Assembly: GCA_973895155.1 (NCBI GenBank)
Contig: OZ316891.1
Location: 6,076,001 to 6,140,000 of the forward strand
Direction of reading: 5' to 3'
DNA length: 64,000 nucleotides
DNA from: Marsupella aquatica
Lineage: Eukaryota > Marchantiophyta
Made by a program: the position numbers and the translations under genes. The first letter of the stretch is position 1; every line of letters starts with the position of its first letter. This document shows, one piece after another, positions 12,001 through 24,989 of this stretch. The notes below the pieces were generated by a model. That model worked only from the letters and a program-made list of their open reading frames with translations, did no database searches and was not told the DNA's origin.

Positions 12001-12175
12001 CGTGGATCTGGGAGGAGTGGCGGAGGTGGGAGAGGTGTGTATATCGATGTCAGTTTGCTCTTGGCTTATATTCTTGGCTTTGTATTCTTGGGCGAATCAA
12101 GTTGTGCTAAGAAAATAGCAGGGTCCTGGATCTAACAGCTTTTTCGTGGGTGCAGGCAATCGTGGGCGAGGATAA
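9096..12175 (+). CDS. LSM4: U6 snRNA-associated Sm-like protein LSm4
   Basis: LSm4 is a subunit of the LSm2-8 ring that binds the U6 snRNA 3' end in the nucleus and of the LSm1-7 ring that promotes mRNA decapping in the cytoplasm. Seven coding exons join in phase: 9096-9098, 9465-9506, 9721-9819, 10258-10335, 10443-10482, 11846-12034 and 12156-12175, giving 471 nt and 156 aa. Exon 2 encodes [14 protein letters not shown], exon 3 the Sm1 motif ([20 protein letters not shown]...), exon 4 the Sm2 region ([20 protein letters not shown]) and exon 5 [12 protein letters not shown]; exon 6 is an RGG-rich tail, as expected of LSm4. Exon 1 holds only the initiator ATG before a GTATGT donor. All introns are GT-AG. 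The long fifth intron (1,363 nt) carries duplicated sequence. Length and order match plant LSm4 closely. Confidence 0.97.
11031..11445 (+). repeat. Direct repeat inside LSM4 intron 5
   Basis: Copy 1 (11031-11161) and copy 2 (11316-11445) both begin GGAACTCGAGTGGAGAAG and share CTCCTCTGCCTCTCCTCATA, TGTCACTTATTCTCCGTGT, GGATTGTTTTCAATAC and GGCATACAT, with scattered differences. The spacing is about 285 bp. A weaker related stretch near 10,830-10,905 (TGGAACCTGCGTGGAGAGTTGGTACCTC) may be a third, older copy. Non-coding; it has enlarged the intron by local duplication. Confidence 0.8.
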
Positions 12176-15100
12176 CTCAACCGTGTTTGCTATTAAGATC
12201 GATTATATATATGGTCTTTCCGGTAAGGCTGGCGGTCAACAGATTTTCATAGTCGAGAGGTTCTTCCTCTCGAGTTAGATATGCTTGGTTAATTTTTGAT
12301 ACCAAGTGGACAGAGTTCTGGCAGTTCGGTGATTAGTTGTCTCGTTCTTGGTTAAGGGGTTCTTCCTCTTAGCAAGGAAACATGCACTTGGTTAGATTTT
12401 TTACACCAAGGGAATTGGGTCGATGATCCCAAGTGACCGACTGATTTGCTGGCCTTGTTTGTCTACTGCGAAGAGGACCTTGAAACAGCAGCAAAGTAGT
12501 CTAAATTCCGTTCTCTATATCATCCATTTTAATATGGTATGGAGGAACTGACCTCGATGATCGTTTCTTTCTCCAGTTAATCTTCTAAGAGAATCTGTTA
12601 GAACTATAGAGGACGAAGACGAGTTTTTTTCAAGTTCCTTGTCTCGTCCTACTATGTCAAAAAGGTTTGGTGAGTAGACTTGTTTTTTATTTTCTTGTCT
12701 GCTCCAATAGTACTTGGAAGGCTGGACTGGAGTAAGGAGATAGGGTAAATTCCTTGGCTTATACTTTCGCTTAGATTAACTACCTTGTACTATTTGTACG
12801 TACCATAGAAATGTAATTATGCACTACAGAATTTTTGGAAACTTACAGGATTTTGATTTTGGGAATTCGTTTTTTTCATGTGTCACCTGTACTAGGGCTA
12901 GCTGTTGCCCTAGTACTGAAGACTTTTCTTGGGTGAGTTTTGCTAAATTTATGCGCTCATTGCTGAGGTGAATCAAATGCAGTGACATTAGAGTAGTGGA
13001 TTAGCAGCTTTGAGCCTTGAGGGCTCAAGGACAATTGTTTGTTGTTTGTTGAACGTTTGTTTCATGGATCTTTAGAGCTCTCATCTCCGCAACATCCAGG
13101 AGGCTTGAAGCTACTTTGATTGCAAGCTGTGCGCCCCTTTGTGGAAGGAAAGCAGACATTAGAATGCTAAGCTAAGCGGTGATGCATGAAAGGAGCGCTT
13201 CGCCAAAGTCAGCATCAGTAGCCGTATACTTCTTATCACTTGGTGTAGTCACCAACATCCTGGCTTTGATCAACTTCCCAGCATCTCAAGCCCAATATAT
13301 CACCAGTAGATTGTCATTGAACTTTTCCTTCTTTGGCTAACTGTATCCTCCACGAGGGTACGAGCCAGTTGAGTCACTGGACTTCCCCAGATGGCTAAAT
13401 TTCCGGTCAATAGGCGAATTCTACGAGAATATCTCCCGTATTTACATGGCCTACTACTTTTCGCACCTTCTGCTCAGGACCTCCAGATTAGGCACCTTCC
13501 CTTCAACACGTTGCCGAATGTCTTGTTCAGATTGGTAACCTTCCGCGACCATGTAGCCGACTGTCAGATCCCTATCTTCAAATTGTAATCCAAGTAAAGA
13601 AGTTGGCCCACGGTGAAGGTTCACCCCATGCAATCAACTACAGTTATCACTAGGAAGGAAGGACAGGTTGGAAGGAACCAAATCTCAAACTAGACGATGA
13701 ATCACATCTGAAATTAATTCGAGTGGAAGTTAATGTTTGGCCCCATTCCCTTGTCATGCAAACGATTCTCTAGAGGAACAGTAACTCATCCCTCTCTCAC
13801 GCAAACGATTCTCAGTGAACAAGCTAATTGATGGTTCCTTCTGTATCAAAGCTGACGTGCCTCCACATCGTTTCCGAGCATGGTGAGGGCTCTAGGAAAG
13901 AAAGTGCATGGCCGCAGGGAAGAGTAGAGGATTGAGAACTCGTGTTGTCCCTGCGAAAACAGTGGGCCATCATAGACAGCACTTGAGCAATAGAAAGTCC
14001 ACTAGCATTCTTTGGTTTAAGTACTCGTACAATTATTTCAACTGCTCTGTTTTTCTTCAATTTTTTCTCCCCGGACAGCTGGTTCGATTTCTGGGGGGCG
14101 CATCAATATTGAAAAGCACGCACGACGCAGATGAAGACGTCACTACACCAGTTTGTAGTCTTGCAGAAGTCTTTCGTTTTGCGGAAGTGTTGCAGATAGC
14201 GGATTGACTGAAATTGATTGGTGCTGACGGCCCAACACAGATTGCAGACAGGTAGCAGCAAAGATATCCTAGTGTTGGATAATATCCCAAGACTCAAACA
14301 GATGACAATGCCATTCATTCTACATCAAGCATTATTGTCAGACACAGGGCAGAAAAACATTTTCTGAATGACCAATCTAATTCATCGAGACTTAAATCCA
14401 AATGCGGATGCACCTCCACTTCCTCCACAGCCCAGTAGAGGAGTCCACACAAATAAAAAATCATTTGTGTGCTTGTGTTGTGCCGAGCGTACTTTTACTC
14501 TGCAAGATCGCACCAGCTATGTCCATCCACACAAGTGATCCGGCTGTGGGAAGACTAGATCGCACACCTCCATTAAATCCCACAGCGAAGATCCAGCTGA
14601 AGGTTGTGTTTTGGAGGATTGTGTGTGTGCAGATATATATCATCTGGCCACAAGCATTTCACCCTCTATAGATGATCTACTAGCCCATCATTGCGTAATT
14701 GAGGTTGCCGCTCCTCGATTTGCAGGCACAACTGGACTGGGTTGAAATCTTGTTGAAATTTTAGGCTAGACTATACAATCCGAATCGAGAGCTTGAGAAT
14801 CGACAAGCAAGCAAGAATTCAGTACTAGTCTGGATGGGTTTCAAAATTTGTACTCGCGACGGGAATTTCCGGATAGATAAAATTCATCTTGATCTTTTCC
14901 ATGGTATCCAGTATGGTACAAAGATCGTTGCCTTGCACTTCTTTTAGTCGACTAACTAGGTAATATTCTGTGCTCTGTCAGCTGCACAAGATTCTACAGA
15001 TTGGTAGCTACGTTGAAAAGTGTTACAGAAAGACTTGTGATGATCCAATCTCAGTTGTGCAATTTATTAAATCTCAAAACAAGGGGACTCAAAGGTGACA

Positions 15101-15798
15101 CTTTTTACAGTCCACTAGCCTGAGTAAATAGAGAATGACACAAAAACAAATCTTGTAAAGCAAAGATGCTCTTGTTTATCGCTTGCCTCATCCCTCTCTG
15201 TTTTTCACCCTCACTTCTACATTATCTTTATTGAGGTCAGTCATAGTTTTTCCATAATATAGGGTCAATGCCACTTTGGTTAATATTTGCTCCCATTCCT
15301 TTTTCTTTGGGTCCATCCTCACTTTTCAGTTTTGTCATAGTGAGAGTTATCCTTTAGAGCTAAAGGCTTCACTCTTGACAGTAGCCCTTGAAAGTAGCTT
15401 TTTTATTAGTAAGATAACTCATGGCTTATTGTTACCACCAAACACTCAACAGACCCATTAACTTGTTGGCTGTGACTAAAGCCATCAGCCATGACTATAA
15501 TAATATAAAATTAACCAAAGCTCCCATGACCAGAAAAAAATGGGCATAAGGGTGAGGGCAAGAATCTGTGGGGTTGTGAGGGTGTATGTGACCTAATTGC
15601 CATTTTTCCTGCCCCAATGTCGCCTCCTAGAGTTGATCCCGGTTCCATAGTCAAATTCTCCACTTCCGTGGTGTACCCAGGTACACGCCATTGAGTTGGT
15701 ATGTTGCAATGAACAGATATATTAACCATCCACTTCATGGTTGATAAGCTTTAGCTGGACACATACATAAACAGCTGGACATTGAGAAACAGGAAGCC
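12176..15798. other. LSM4 3' region and gene-poor spacer
   Basis: The first 600-700 bases are T-rich and probably include the LSM4 3' untranslated region. Further on, open frames (13391-13588, 13908-14207, 14402-14671) show no domain and overlap frames on both strands. A minus-strand stretch near 13,190-13,265 reads briefly like protein but is cut by stops and is not identifiable. Nothing else is supported. Confidence 0.45.
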
Positions 15799-15801
15799 TA
15801 A

Positions 15802-16176
15802 GAGCATCTCCAACCCAATGGGGTTTGCTTACTGGGTACATTAAATACCCAATCTGACATAGTCGTATATTTAGTTCACTGTACCTATCTTTAGGGGCCA
15901 ACTGGAAAGCAACCTCAACCCTGACAGTAATTTTCCTAAACAGTAGGTATCAACATCTCACAGCCATAGATTGAGATCTTGAAAACTCAGCAAGGAACCA
16001 ACAAGGAGTCAACTAGTGTATAATCTCTCTTGTAATTATCGAGTTACCAAAAAACCTCTTTCCTGAAATCCAGATACTTTCACTGAGTGAGTTGGACCTG
16101 ACTTTTTAGATTTTCTTTACAAGATTCAGTCAACACCCAATTACAGTAGCAAAACCCAGTTGGGTTGGAGATGCTC
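15802..16176. mobile_element. PIF/Harbinger-type MITE, 375 bp
   Basis: The left end reads GAGCATCTCCAACCCAATGG and the right end is its inverted complement (CCAGTTGGGTTGGAGATGCTC), a terminal inverted repeat of about 25 bases with one or two mismatches. TAA stands immediately outside both ends (15799-15801 and 16177-16179), which is the 3-bp TTA/TAA target duplication used by PIF/Harbinger (Tourist-like) elements. No open frame lies inside, so it is non-autonomous and would need a transposase from elsewhere. The near-perfect ends suggest a fairly recent insertion. Confidence 0.85.
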
Positions 16177-16382
16177 TAATGAAAGCTTTGGTCCAAGGTT
16201 CTCAAAGATTGCCCACTAACTAAGATGAATCCCATACTAGGCATTCTCCTGATTTAGTTGCCTTGCACATTTATTCAGGAGGTTTGTCTTTTCATTGTTG
16301 TATTGCATACTGTCTGCTGTCATGGTTTTACTGTCTTTGGCATTCATCCTGATCATCCACAAGACAAGAAATGGTTGCCTAT

Positions 16383-16411
16383 TTGTCATGTCATGTCATG
16401 TCATGTCATGT
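16383..16411. repeat. Microsatellite (TCATG)n
   Basis: About five perfect TCATG units in a row. Confidence 0.95.
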
Positions 16412-19400
16412 TGGGCCTTGTGGTTCGTTACTAGCTGTTTGGTTGATGCTCCTTTCTCCCCTGCCTTCAGGATCACTTTGAGGGTTTTTCCTTCCCGGCC
16501 AAGGTAGCCAATGTCACCTAGTGTGAAATAGAAGATGTTAAAAACATTCCTTATTTAGTTCTTAGATTAATTTATGACCCGTAGACTTCCCTGGACTTAA
16601 GTGGTGTGTGGCTAGGAAGCCTGGCAAAGACTTCTTGGTAAGGAACGACCAAACATCAAGTTTGAGTTTGAGCCCAAGAGTGCTGGAATTACTAAGTGAT
16701 GTGGCAAGCTACTTATGACTTTCATTAAATTCTTTGAAAAAATCCTCACTCCAGTGACACTCATCTCTGAGTATTTCGTGGAATGTGGCAGGATAATTTA
16801 TGAGAATTGTCAAAATGGAATGAAAAACTTAGAAGAAATCTGGCCAACACTAAAAATATATATAAATCTCAGCTTTCACTCGTCTACAACTAATATGCAT
16901 TCTCACGCGCAGAAGTCACTGTGCATTGCTGCACCATATCTACAAGCATCAGGGTATGTTACATGTTTATGTGATTAGACAACAGGCATAAGGGTATGTT
17001 CCATGTTTACGTGATAAAACAATCAAAGCCTGCCTCCAAAAAGAACCATACTACAGCACTCTGCGCCATGCACGCAGTAAACACCGACATATCGGCCTCT
17101 CACGGCATCCTTTCGGGGCCAGCCGTCATTCCTCATGCGCGAGTGTTGACCGGGCACTGGCCACGTCTAACCACGGTACACGCAGGGTGGGACCCAACTC
17201 AACCGTAGTCTACTGCTCGCAGACCACGGTTCGGATCAAGGGCCCGCGACGATTGATGGATCGCTAACTGAATTATAGCCGTCGATGGGTCAGGCAGAGG
17301 AGGGACTTGCCCGAAGGTAGAAAGCGCTCAAAGTAGTCTGACTTCACGCGCTCCGGCAGCGACTCGCAGGTCCGGCGGATCGGCGCGACTACCTACCTAC
17401 GGTAAAAATGGCAGGACCGTGCGTCGCCGGTAAAGACCTTTTCGCGACCTTTTTGGTCGCACTGTAGTGGTCGATCGTCCTCTCTCAGGCGGCCCTAATC
17501 TGCCGGTCCTTATCCCGCGGACCGTACCCTCCGTACCTCCACGTCAAAGCTGTCCGCAGGTACAGTGCAGCATAGTATAGAGCTGTACGTGTCGTAGTTA
17601 GTACGTATGAAAAGCTCGTGTGTGAGTCGAATACTGGATTTCTGAGTACAAGACTGTACTCCTGATACCATTCACGCACGTCGCTTACACCTTGGTGATG
17701 ATTGCTTCGACCCTTTTCACATGTAATTACATTCAATGGGTTGGGAGTGTGCCCCTAATAAGTACTTGTATGACCTTCACATCGTTGTAGCCACGCCTGC
17801 TATGATCAATGCTGTTGGTTTGTTTGTTTGTTTTTTGTCTTGAAACGAACTTATTTTACAAACTATTCCCCGATTTTTGTTCTTTTTGGAATCTATATTA
17901 AAAATTTGGCCATTACCGTTGGTAGGGTGAAACCATAGATTATAATTTATCTTCTAGCACAACATTTAGATATTTAGATTATGCAAGAGTGGGAACAGAC
18001 ATGTGGAGTCTGGGGATGGGAGCACTGCTGTGCATGAGCACAATATTGGAGCTTTGTGTATTATTATGGATTGTTTCTGGATTGAATCTACAACTATTAG
18101 AGGAATTTGGGTATAGCTTGTGACCTCTTTTTGCACTGGCATTTACTTACGAAGATGACCAAGTCTCAATGCCCAAGCTTTGCTCCAAAATAGTATGTGA
18201 AAATCACATTGCTTGTTAGTGCAGAAGTCAAGGTACCCCCCTGGTCACACCTCTTCTATGGTTAGGTCCACTCTTCCATGTTTATGTTATTACTCATTCA
18301 CACTTGTGTAGATGATGAAAGAACCCATCAGAAAAAAAGGATTTTGTGACTTGAACCCGGATTTTTAACCTGTAAGGTTGTCTTTGGAGAGAGTATAAAC
18401 GTACTTGTTAACTTTATGGCCAGGATTTTAAATGGACCCTTACCATTGTGATAACTGTAAGCTGAGATTGAAATGCTTGACTAGCTACCCACCTTCGTTG
18501 AATAGAATGGCCCCTTTGCTTGCAACCTAACTTAAGAAGAAAACGTAAACGATGTCTGATGCTTCATGATTGTATCAAAGGAAAACGGAGAGTCCAGACC
18601 AGTAAATATGTGTACAGCACACGTCTTAACTTTTGGAAATATAATGACAGGTCTCACTTTGAAATGTCATGTATATATGCTGTTGTAGCGCTTTATAACG
18701 TGCATACAGTATTTGGACCATCATATAATTGCCAGTGAGTAGCTTCACCATTCATTTATGTGTCATGATGTACACAACTTACGAACTAAAGGAGCAGAGA
18801 ACTTGCTCCAACTTGCAATGACAATTTTCGTCTTTTTGCGTGTAACTATAGTTATTACCGTTACCTAATAAAACAATATGCGTGTCCAAGTTCGTGAGCG
18901 GGGATGAAGTGTTAAACTCCATATCAATGTTCCTAAATTGATGGGAACTTGGTTTACTCCCTGGGAGCAACTCATTGGAAATAGTAATCACAGCAAGGAG
19001 AGATCCTCACATTGTTGCATTGCATTCAATTTTTTTAAATTTAAGATAAACAAATGGGCATGCTACCAACTTTGTAAATTTCTAAATGTTAAGGTAGGAC
19101 AATTACTTGCTATGAAAATTGATATTCTTTCATGAGCTTTGTGAAGCCATTGGAAATGAGTTCTCATGGACAATGGTTCCAACTTGACCATTTTAACAAA
19201 TGAACTCTATATCACTCCACTCAAGACCGGGTGAAAAGGCCCCCATCTATTATCAATCGAGTATCTTGCCCATTATGAGAATAAAAGTGTTTTGCACAGT
19301 ATGGACATCTGGGTTCTCAACAAACCACCGTTTGTTCTACCAATTGAACATTATTTTCTCAGGGTCCAGGCCCACTTTGTTATCTAAATTTATCTCCTGT

Positions 19401-21067
19401 AATTGCAGTATTTTTCTCATTGCGGCAAGCTTTTGTTTCCCTCCTTGACTCACAAAATATTGGGAGCTAGTCTCTTTCTTCCGAAACAGAAAAGTACTTG
19501 ATTCTTCTCCCTTTTTAGATGAGGACATTTGGTTTAGTGGATTCTTTTCAATGAAGGTGACAGCACTCTGACTGATTGTATTCAAAGGTAGTTGCTGCGG
19601 AAACCAGCAGGACAAAGGGACAAAACCAAAATGAGGGCCAGAAAAGCTTTTGAGACTCAAGCCAGAGTAGCCCCCTGACGCCAAAGGAAACCCCTTAATT
19701 GGACTCTAAGGTTAAACCTTGGCCTAAGAATGAGCCATTGTCAGCCAACTGCACTCTTCACCAGAATTGGTAGTATCTCTGAAAAAGGGTTTGTCAGTAA
19801 TTAACATTCGTATCTCTATTTGGGGGTAGGGCCACCTTCAGCAGAAAATAACTCTATTGGGGTGGGTGTTCTTGGGTTACAATTTAATGACAAATATGTT
19901 GAGAGGTGGAGATAATTCTTAGGAGAGAAAATGTCAAGTACACCAAAAATCAAGGTTCATCCATTTATGGGGGTTTACTAATACCTCCCTAGGTATACAT
20001 GTAGTGGTAGTTATAGTAACTACCTTAATCCCCTAACTACTTAGGGTTGGATGTTGGCCCAACCTATGGGTTACAACACTCCCCCTTGGTTGTTTTTCAT
20101 AGATAATGCAACCACACTAGGGTTAACATCTAACTGTAAATGATAGATCAATGTAGTACATGGTATCCATTGGTGTGGTCTCATTAAAACCCTCCTGTTT
20201 TCTTCTAAGGGAAAGAATGTCACCACCAATGTTACATTTATAGTCATTTTGGATATGTTTCAAGGGGGGTGGAAATATAGATCTAAAATTTGGTCTTAAA
20301 TATATTGGTCCCCTATTGGGAGTAAGTAACATATGAATTCTTAATGTGGGGAAGTTTGAGGCTTGAAGCATGAAGAGACTTGAATTTTGGGTTTTCATTT
20401 CTGATTGGTCCTACATTCTTCCTTCACATGGGAGTCTTCATTTGTGTTCTTCATTAGATCTCAAGTTTTCCTTCATGGTGTTTATCATCAGATGTGCATT
20501 TTATGCAGCCAACTTGCATACGTTAGTCTTCCATCATTTTTGGTGGTATTTTATTGCCTTTAGTTTCCCTTTTGGATCCATATATGTGGAAATCATTTTT
20601 CCCATATGATATAAATAGTTGGCCAACATATATACATGTCATGTTCATAAGTAGTATTGGCAAAGCCATGGTGGCGTTAGGGATTTTCAAACACTTCCAT
20701 CAAATGCTTTGCAAATCTCAAGGATAATTTCTCTTCTCTCCACTTATCTTATTTGTTTTTACAAAGTATTTTTCATGATTGGTCATCATCAGTATTTCAT
20801 GTGCTCAGAGCACTTGTGCACTTCATTTCAAAGCATGTGCTAAAGGCACTTCCTCATTTGATATCATTTGCAAAATGGAGCTCAAATAATCCAATGGATG
20901 TGTATGAGGAGGGTGTACTTCTCTCCCCATCAAATCTCAAATTCTCATTTGTATGCACACTCTTCACCCATGACTAGAGAAATATACACATACTTTTTAC
21001 AGAAAAAGGCCAAATAGAGTACAAAAGAATAAACAAGAGAGGTCCCAAGTGGACAAAACCAAACGCA
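16412..21067. other. Gene-poor spacer with possible old retroelement sequence
   Basis: 17.0-17.5 kb is GC-richer and has promoter-like composition, but no gene follows on either strand. From about 19.9 to 20.4 kb the sequence has features often seen in old Copia long terminal repeats (GGGTTACAACACTCCCCCTT, then TGGTCTCATTAAAACCCTCC), but no paired repeat, primer-binding site or gag/pol frame was found, so no element is called. An unrecognised 115-codon open frame lies at 19337-19684 (-). Confidence 0.35.
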
Positions 21068-21167
21068 AAAGAAGTGAGCAAAAGGAAACCCTAAAAACCA
21101 AGAAAGAGGAACTAAAAGAAGTGAGCAAAAGGAAACCCCTAAAAACCAAGAAAAAGGAACTAAAACT
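21068..21167. repeat. Two-copy tandem repeat, about 51 bp
   Basis: Two near-identical adjacent units, each running AAGAAGTGAGCAAAAGGAAA, CCCTAAAAACCAAGAAA, then AGGAACTAAAA. The second has one extra C and one A/G change. The near-identity implies recent duplication. Confidence 0.85.
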
Positions 21168-21217
21168 ATCGCAAATGGACCGAGGTCCTCATCATACCTA
21201 GCAAATGTGGCAACAAG

Positions 21218-21562
21218 CTAGTGGTCTACATCAAGTGTCGAAACTAGATCGGCAAGTGGGACAGGAATGTCCTCTAGGGGGGCTAGCCGCTGCGGAGTCA
21301 CACTAGCACCCACTGTCAGAGATCGACGATAGACGGCCTGAGCTTGAGCATGCTGTAAGGTGACTGAAATGCGTTGGCGAAAGTACGTGGTCAAAACAAA
21401 TAGCGGGGGCCCGGTGGGACCCATCTGGCCGTGAATATCCCGAGCAGCTTGGCGAAGAAGCCCGTCGAACGGATGATGGAGACGCCCAAATATCTCAAGA
21501 GCAAGGGGCAGGAAGCTATCAGATGAAGCTTGTGCAGCATATTTGGCCTCCTTCGTTGTCAT
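21218..21562 (-). pseudogene. C-terminal scrap of a non-LTR reverse transcriptase-type ORF
   Basis: The minus-strand frame (114 codons) contains FLPLALEIFGRLHHPFDGLL, then GPPLFVLTTYFRQRISVTLQ and HAQAQAVYRRS. This arrangement, 'F.PLA.E..G..H...D..L' followed by 'YRQR.S..LQ.AQA', is what I recall from the extreme C-terminus of LINE-like reverse-transcriptase ORFs in plants and animals, downstream of the polymerase domain. No upstream polymerase sequence follows at higher coordinates, where a GA microsatellite begins after about 50 bases. 5' truncation is normal for non-LTR insertions. The identification is by memory of the family pattern, so moderate confidence. Confidence 0.5.
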
Positions 21563-21612
21563 GACTAGGTGTCACGTTATTCTTGGAATTCCAAAATTTA
21601 AGTCATGTCTAA

Positions 21613-21614
21613 AT

Positions 21615-21646
<32 letters not shown>
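21613..21646. repeat. Microsatellite (GA)n
   Basis: About 16 AG/GA dinucleotides in a row. Confidence 0.95.
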
Positions 21647-21649
<3 letters not shown>

Positions 21650-24600
21650 TATATGAGGTTGGCCCCTATATCCTCCATGGTAAGCTTAACAACTATCCCC
21701 ACTAGATATAGGGGGTGAACCTCTACCTATACTTTGTATTAGCAATTAATATTGTCAGTTCGTATTTGAGTATTTGAATGCCTTAAGGGCTATGTGATTG
21801 GGACAATACATTATATATTTTCTCCCCCTCCAATTGAGGCCTAGGGAGTTTTCATTGTCAATCAAGCAAACAAATGATCCTTCCATGTCATGTTTGTTCC
21901 TTCTTATATATCTTTCATATTTTGTTTCAAACATTTGCTCTTTTTAATAAGTATGTAATTTATACCATTCAAGCAACTTATACTTCAATCGTGTATTGGT
22001 CCACATTTTACTTCTTGATGTATGGTATATGTGGAAACCAATTGATTGTGTTTTAGCAGTCATTTTTTTCTCATCATTGAGGAAAAAATTAAATTGCTCT
22101 TGTTCATTGCACGCCATTTTTGTTTACCCCTTTTTTATTTCAACTCATTGAACTGTGAAATAAAGATTCCAATCTCAAATTTATGAAATGTTACATTTTG
22201 ATTTATAGGGTATCGGGGTAGATTTTTGATTTCCCATTGATTAGTGGTTAATTACCACCAATTAATTCATTTTGATGACCCAATTAAGGGCTTAATTATG
22301 CAATTGCAATTTTCTTTTTGTAGTGGCAATGAAAATTCTTTGTTATGTGTTGCAGTGATGGGAAATGACTTTCCTTTGTGATTTTCTCATGCAGAATTGG
22401 GGCAAATGTTGCGCTTTCATCACATAACCGCTTGTTCCTCTCCTGTTTCTTGCATCAAATGCAGCCTTTGAATTTAATGTGCATTTTTGTCTTTGATGTG
22501 AAATCTTCTCTCTATTGGTCAGGTCACTTTTTGCTTTTGGAGAAACTGGTCCTTATCACATCACTACACCACCTTATCCAATTCAATGTTGTTTCTCGTG
22601 TTCACTCTATCTTGTGTGTCAGTTTCCTCCTTCAGTCCTTATGTCTCAATTGTACTTTGAAATCCTGGTAACCAGTTGGGGCACTTATTGAGGTCCATAG
22701 GGGAAAGAAACAAATTCTCCTCTAATTTGATGTCATATAGATGGCTAATAGATTGGTTCTTGAGCGAGCTTGGTCAGGGCGGAAGGCTACCGTCCAGTGT
22801 TGCATCCACTGGGACCCTTCAACTTTGCAAATCGAATGAGGTCAATCTATTCTCGGGCTCCGCTTGTGTCTGATTTCTAGATTGTTATATCTTCCTTGGC
22901 GAAAAACTTGGGATGAGAAATGGCAGTAGCAAGTTCCACAGGGCCGTGTCTCTCTCTACTGACCAAAGTATATCTTGCTTCTGGGAGTGTGCTGTAGCCC
23001 TTCTCGATCAACTTACAATAAAAGAACTACTCCCTAATTTTGTTTCCCCAATACCTTCGCTGTTACTATCTCACTCAAGCCCTTATGCTTCAATCTCAGG
23101 TTGTAAGTGCTTCAATTGCCCTGATGTTTGACAGCGAGTCTCAAATTTTGAAGGTAGCTTGGAGAGCATATTTGTGAACCACTGAATCTGTTATAACTGT
23201 TATCCACTGCGACTGCGCTGAACCTCATTTGCCATCTCCCACTGCACTCGGCAATTTGCACTTGCCAGTTACTGTGACTGTGGTTAATCTCATTTTCCAG
23301 TAATCAACCACTGCACTAAAGTGGTTCGCCACTAAAAACTGTGGTCGAGCGCTCCCAGTAGCCACCTTCCCCACCTGAACACTTGGGGAGTTTGCCAGTC
23401 TGGCAAAACTGCAAAATCCTTAAAAAATAGACTGTTTGCTACCTTTGATGGCCAAAGTTATTTAAATCCATTTCTTTATCCCTTGACAAAAGACAAGGAT
23501 AAGTACTGTAGCTTTCAAGATTGCCACATGTTTTTCCAACCCACCGTTTTAGTACCTTAACATTGGTGCGCTAAACACCAAATTTTGTGCACGAATCTAA
23601 TTACAACCACTACAGTAGTGTGTCCCCCCATCTTCCCTGAAGAACCCGACCCGTGTTCCCCCAGATGCTATTTAAGGAGCTCATTGTCCAAGGACACCAA
23701 GATTGAACAAGAAGCCAAAGGTGCCCACCTTCAAGGAAACAGCTTAATGCTCAATAATGAACGCTCCTTACAATAGTACACAACTACACGGTCGTGTCTG
23801 CTGCCATTACCAATCCTTTTTCCTTGGACCTTTTTGGTCCCGCCCTTTGTTAAATGAGTTTAGGACGGGGGTAAATGCCTAAATCGGCCTATGAGTTCGT
23901 GTCATAGGAAGTACCTTCCCAGAATGTATTGACAAATGAGCATTGGCCATTCGATTTTACTAGATTTAATCTGAACTGTTAAATTAGGTGACCACCTCGT
24001 TCATGCCGTGAGTGGTCTTGCAAAATTAAGTTTCTGATTTATTACTTTGCAGTGTTTGCTATAGCAAATCTGGAGTTGAAATTTGCCAACAACGCAATGC
24101 TGGTCCTGTCTCCGGTTCTACAAGAGCTAAACATCAGTTCTCTACTAAATGGAATGCTTGGAAATAGTTTTTCAACTGTCAAGGCATGCAGTACTGGTGA
24201 CTCTTCGCTTACCAATGAGAGCACAAATAAAGTTTATTTTACCTTTCTAAGGGGGAGTGGAACGTCAGACACCATTTTTTTCACGGGTGTAGCCCTCACT
24301 ATGCTTCTGAATCTTAACCCAAAAAAAAGCGTTTCGCTGAGGGTGCATGCAGGTTATGTAAGTCCTTTTGAGCATTTTAGCAAACATCAAGGTCCATCTG
24401 GCGTCCTTGTTCAACCTCGTCAAGAAGAAAAAGACAGAAAAAACAAAATTAGATAAGATAGGGAAATCTGGAACACCACGGCTGACGACATCATGAGCTC
24501 TTGGGAGATAGGAACAAAGAGTACAAATCCCTCCCTTCCTGTCGCCCCACCCCAGCTTAATGCCATCCCCCAAATATTAAATACTTTTATTCTCCTCACC

Positions 24601-24989
24601 TTGTCATTTAGCGTGAAAAAAATGACTATTCTTTTTAACTTGAAAAACAACGAATACACTGAGTAGCCAGAGATACTTAATATATATACATATTCTCAGT
24701 ATTTTCATTAGAGAATTGTTTGACAAGCACTCTAAAATCAGTCAGATCGACACTATTAAAAATAATTATTTTTGCGCTAATCTGGATGGCACTAAGGCAT
24801 TCCCATCTCACCGCCTGCTCTGCTTTTGCGGCTTTCCTCGGCTGCTTCACACCTCTAGAGCATATTCCCATAGCCCAACAAAAACAGCAGCAGCATCAGC
24901 AGACCCACATGACTATTGTGAAGACGAGCGTAGCTTGCACCTGGCAAAGCGCGAGTCACCAGATCGAAGCAGCAGAGCAACAGCAGAGG
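21647..24989. other. Gene-poor spacer
   Basis: AT-rich with several unsupported open frames of 60-134 codons. The longest (24052-24456, +) has no recognisable domain and no good splice partners. A short stretch around 23,190-23,350 repeats the words CACTGC and ACTGTG loosely. No RNA gene or transposon ends seen. Confidence 0.4.

Noticed and set aside
11755-12135. Open frames of 107 and 126 codons across LSM4 exon 6
   Set aside because: One is exon 6 extended into its introns, the other a shifted frame of the RGG repeats.
13190-13590. Minus-strand stretch that reads like protein (MLVTTPSDKKYTATDADFGE)
   Set aside because: Interrupted by several stops within a short distance and not assignable to any family.
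18335-18420. Second tRNA-like antisense pattern (GACTTGAACCCGG)
   Set aside because: Only the T arm looks right; no acceptor stem.
19900-20980. Possible Copia long terminal repeat
   Set aside because: Words typical of old Copia repeats are present, but there is no second copy, primer-binding site or gag/pol sequence.
24052-24456. 134-codon plus-strand frame
   Set aside because: No recognisable motif; the sequence ends in a poly-Lys/Glu stretch and has no convincing splice sites.
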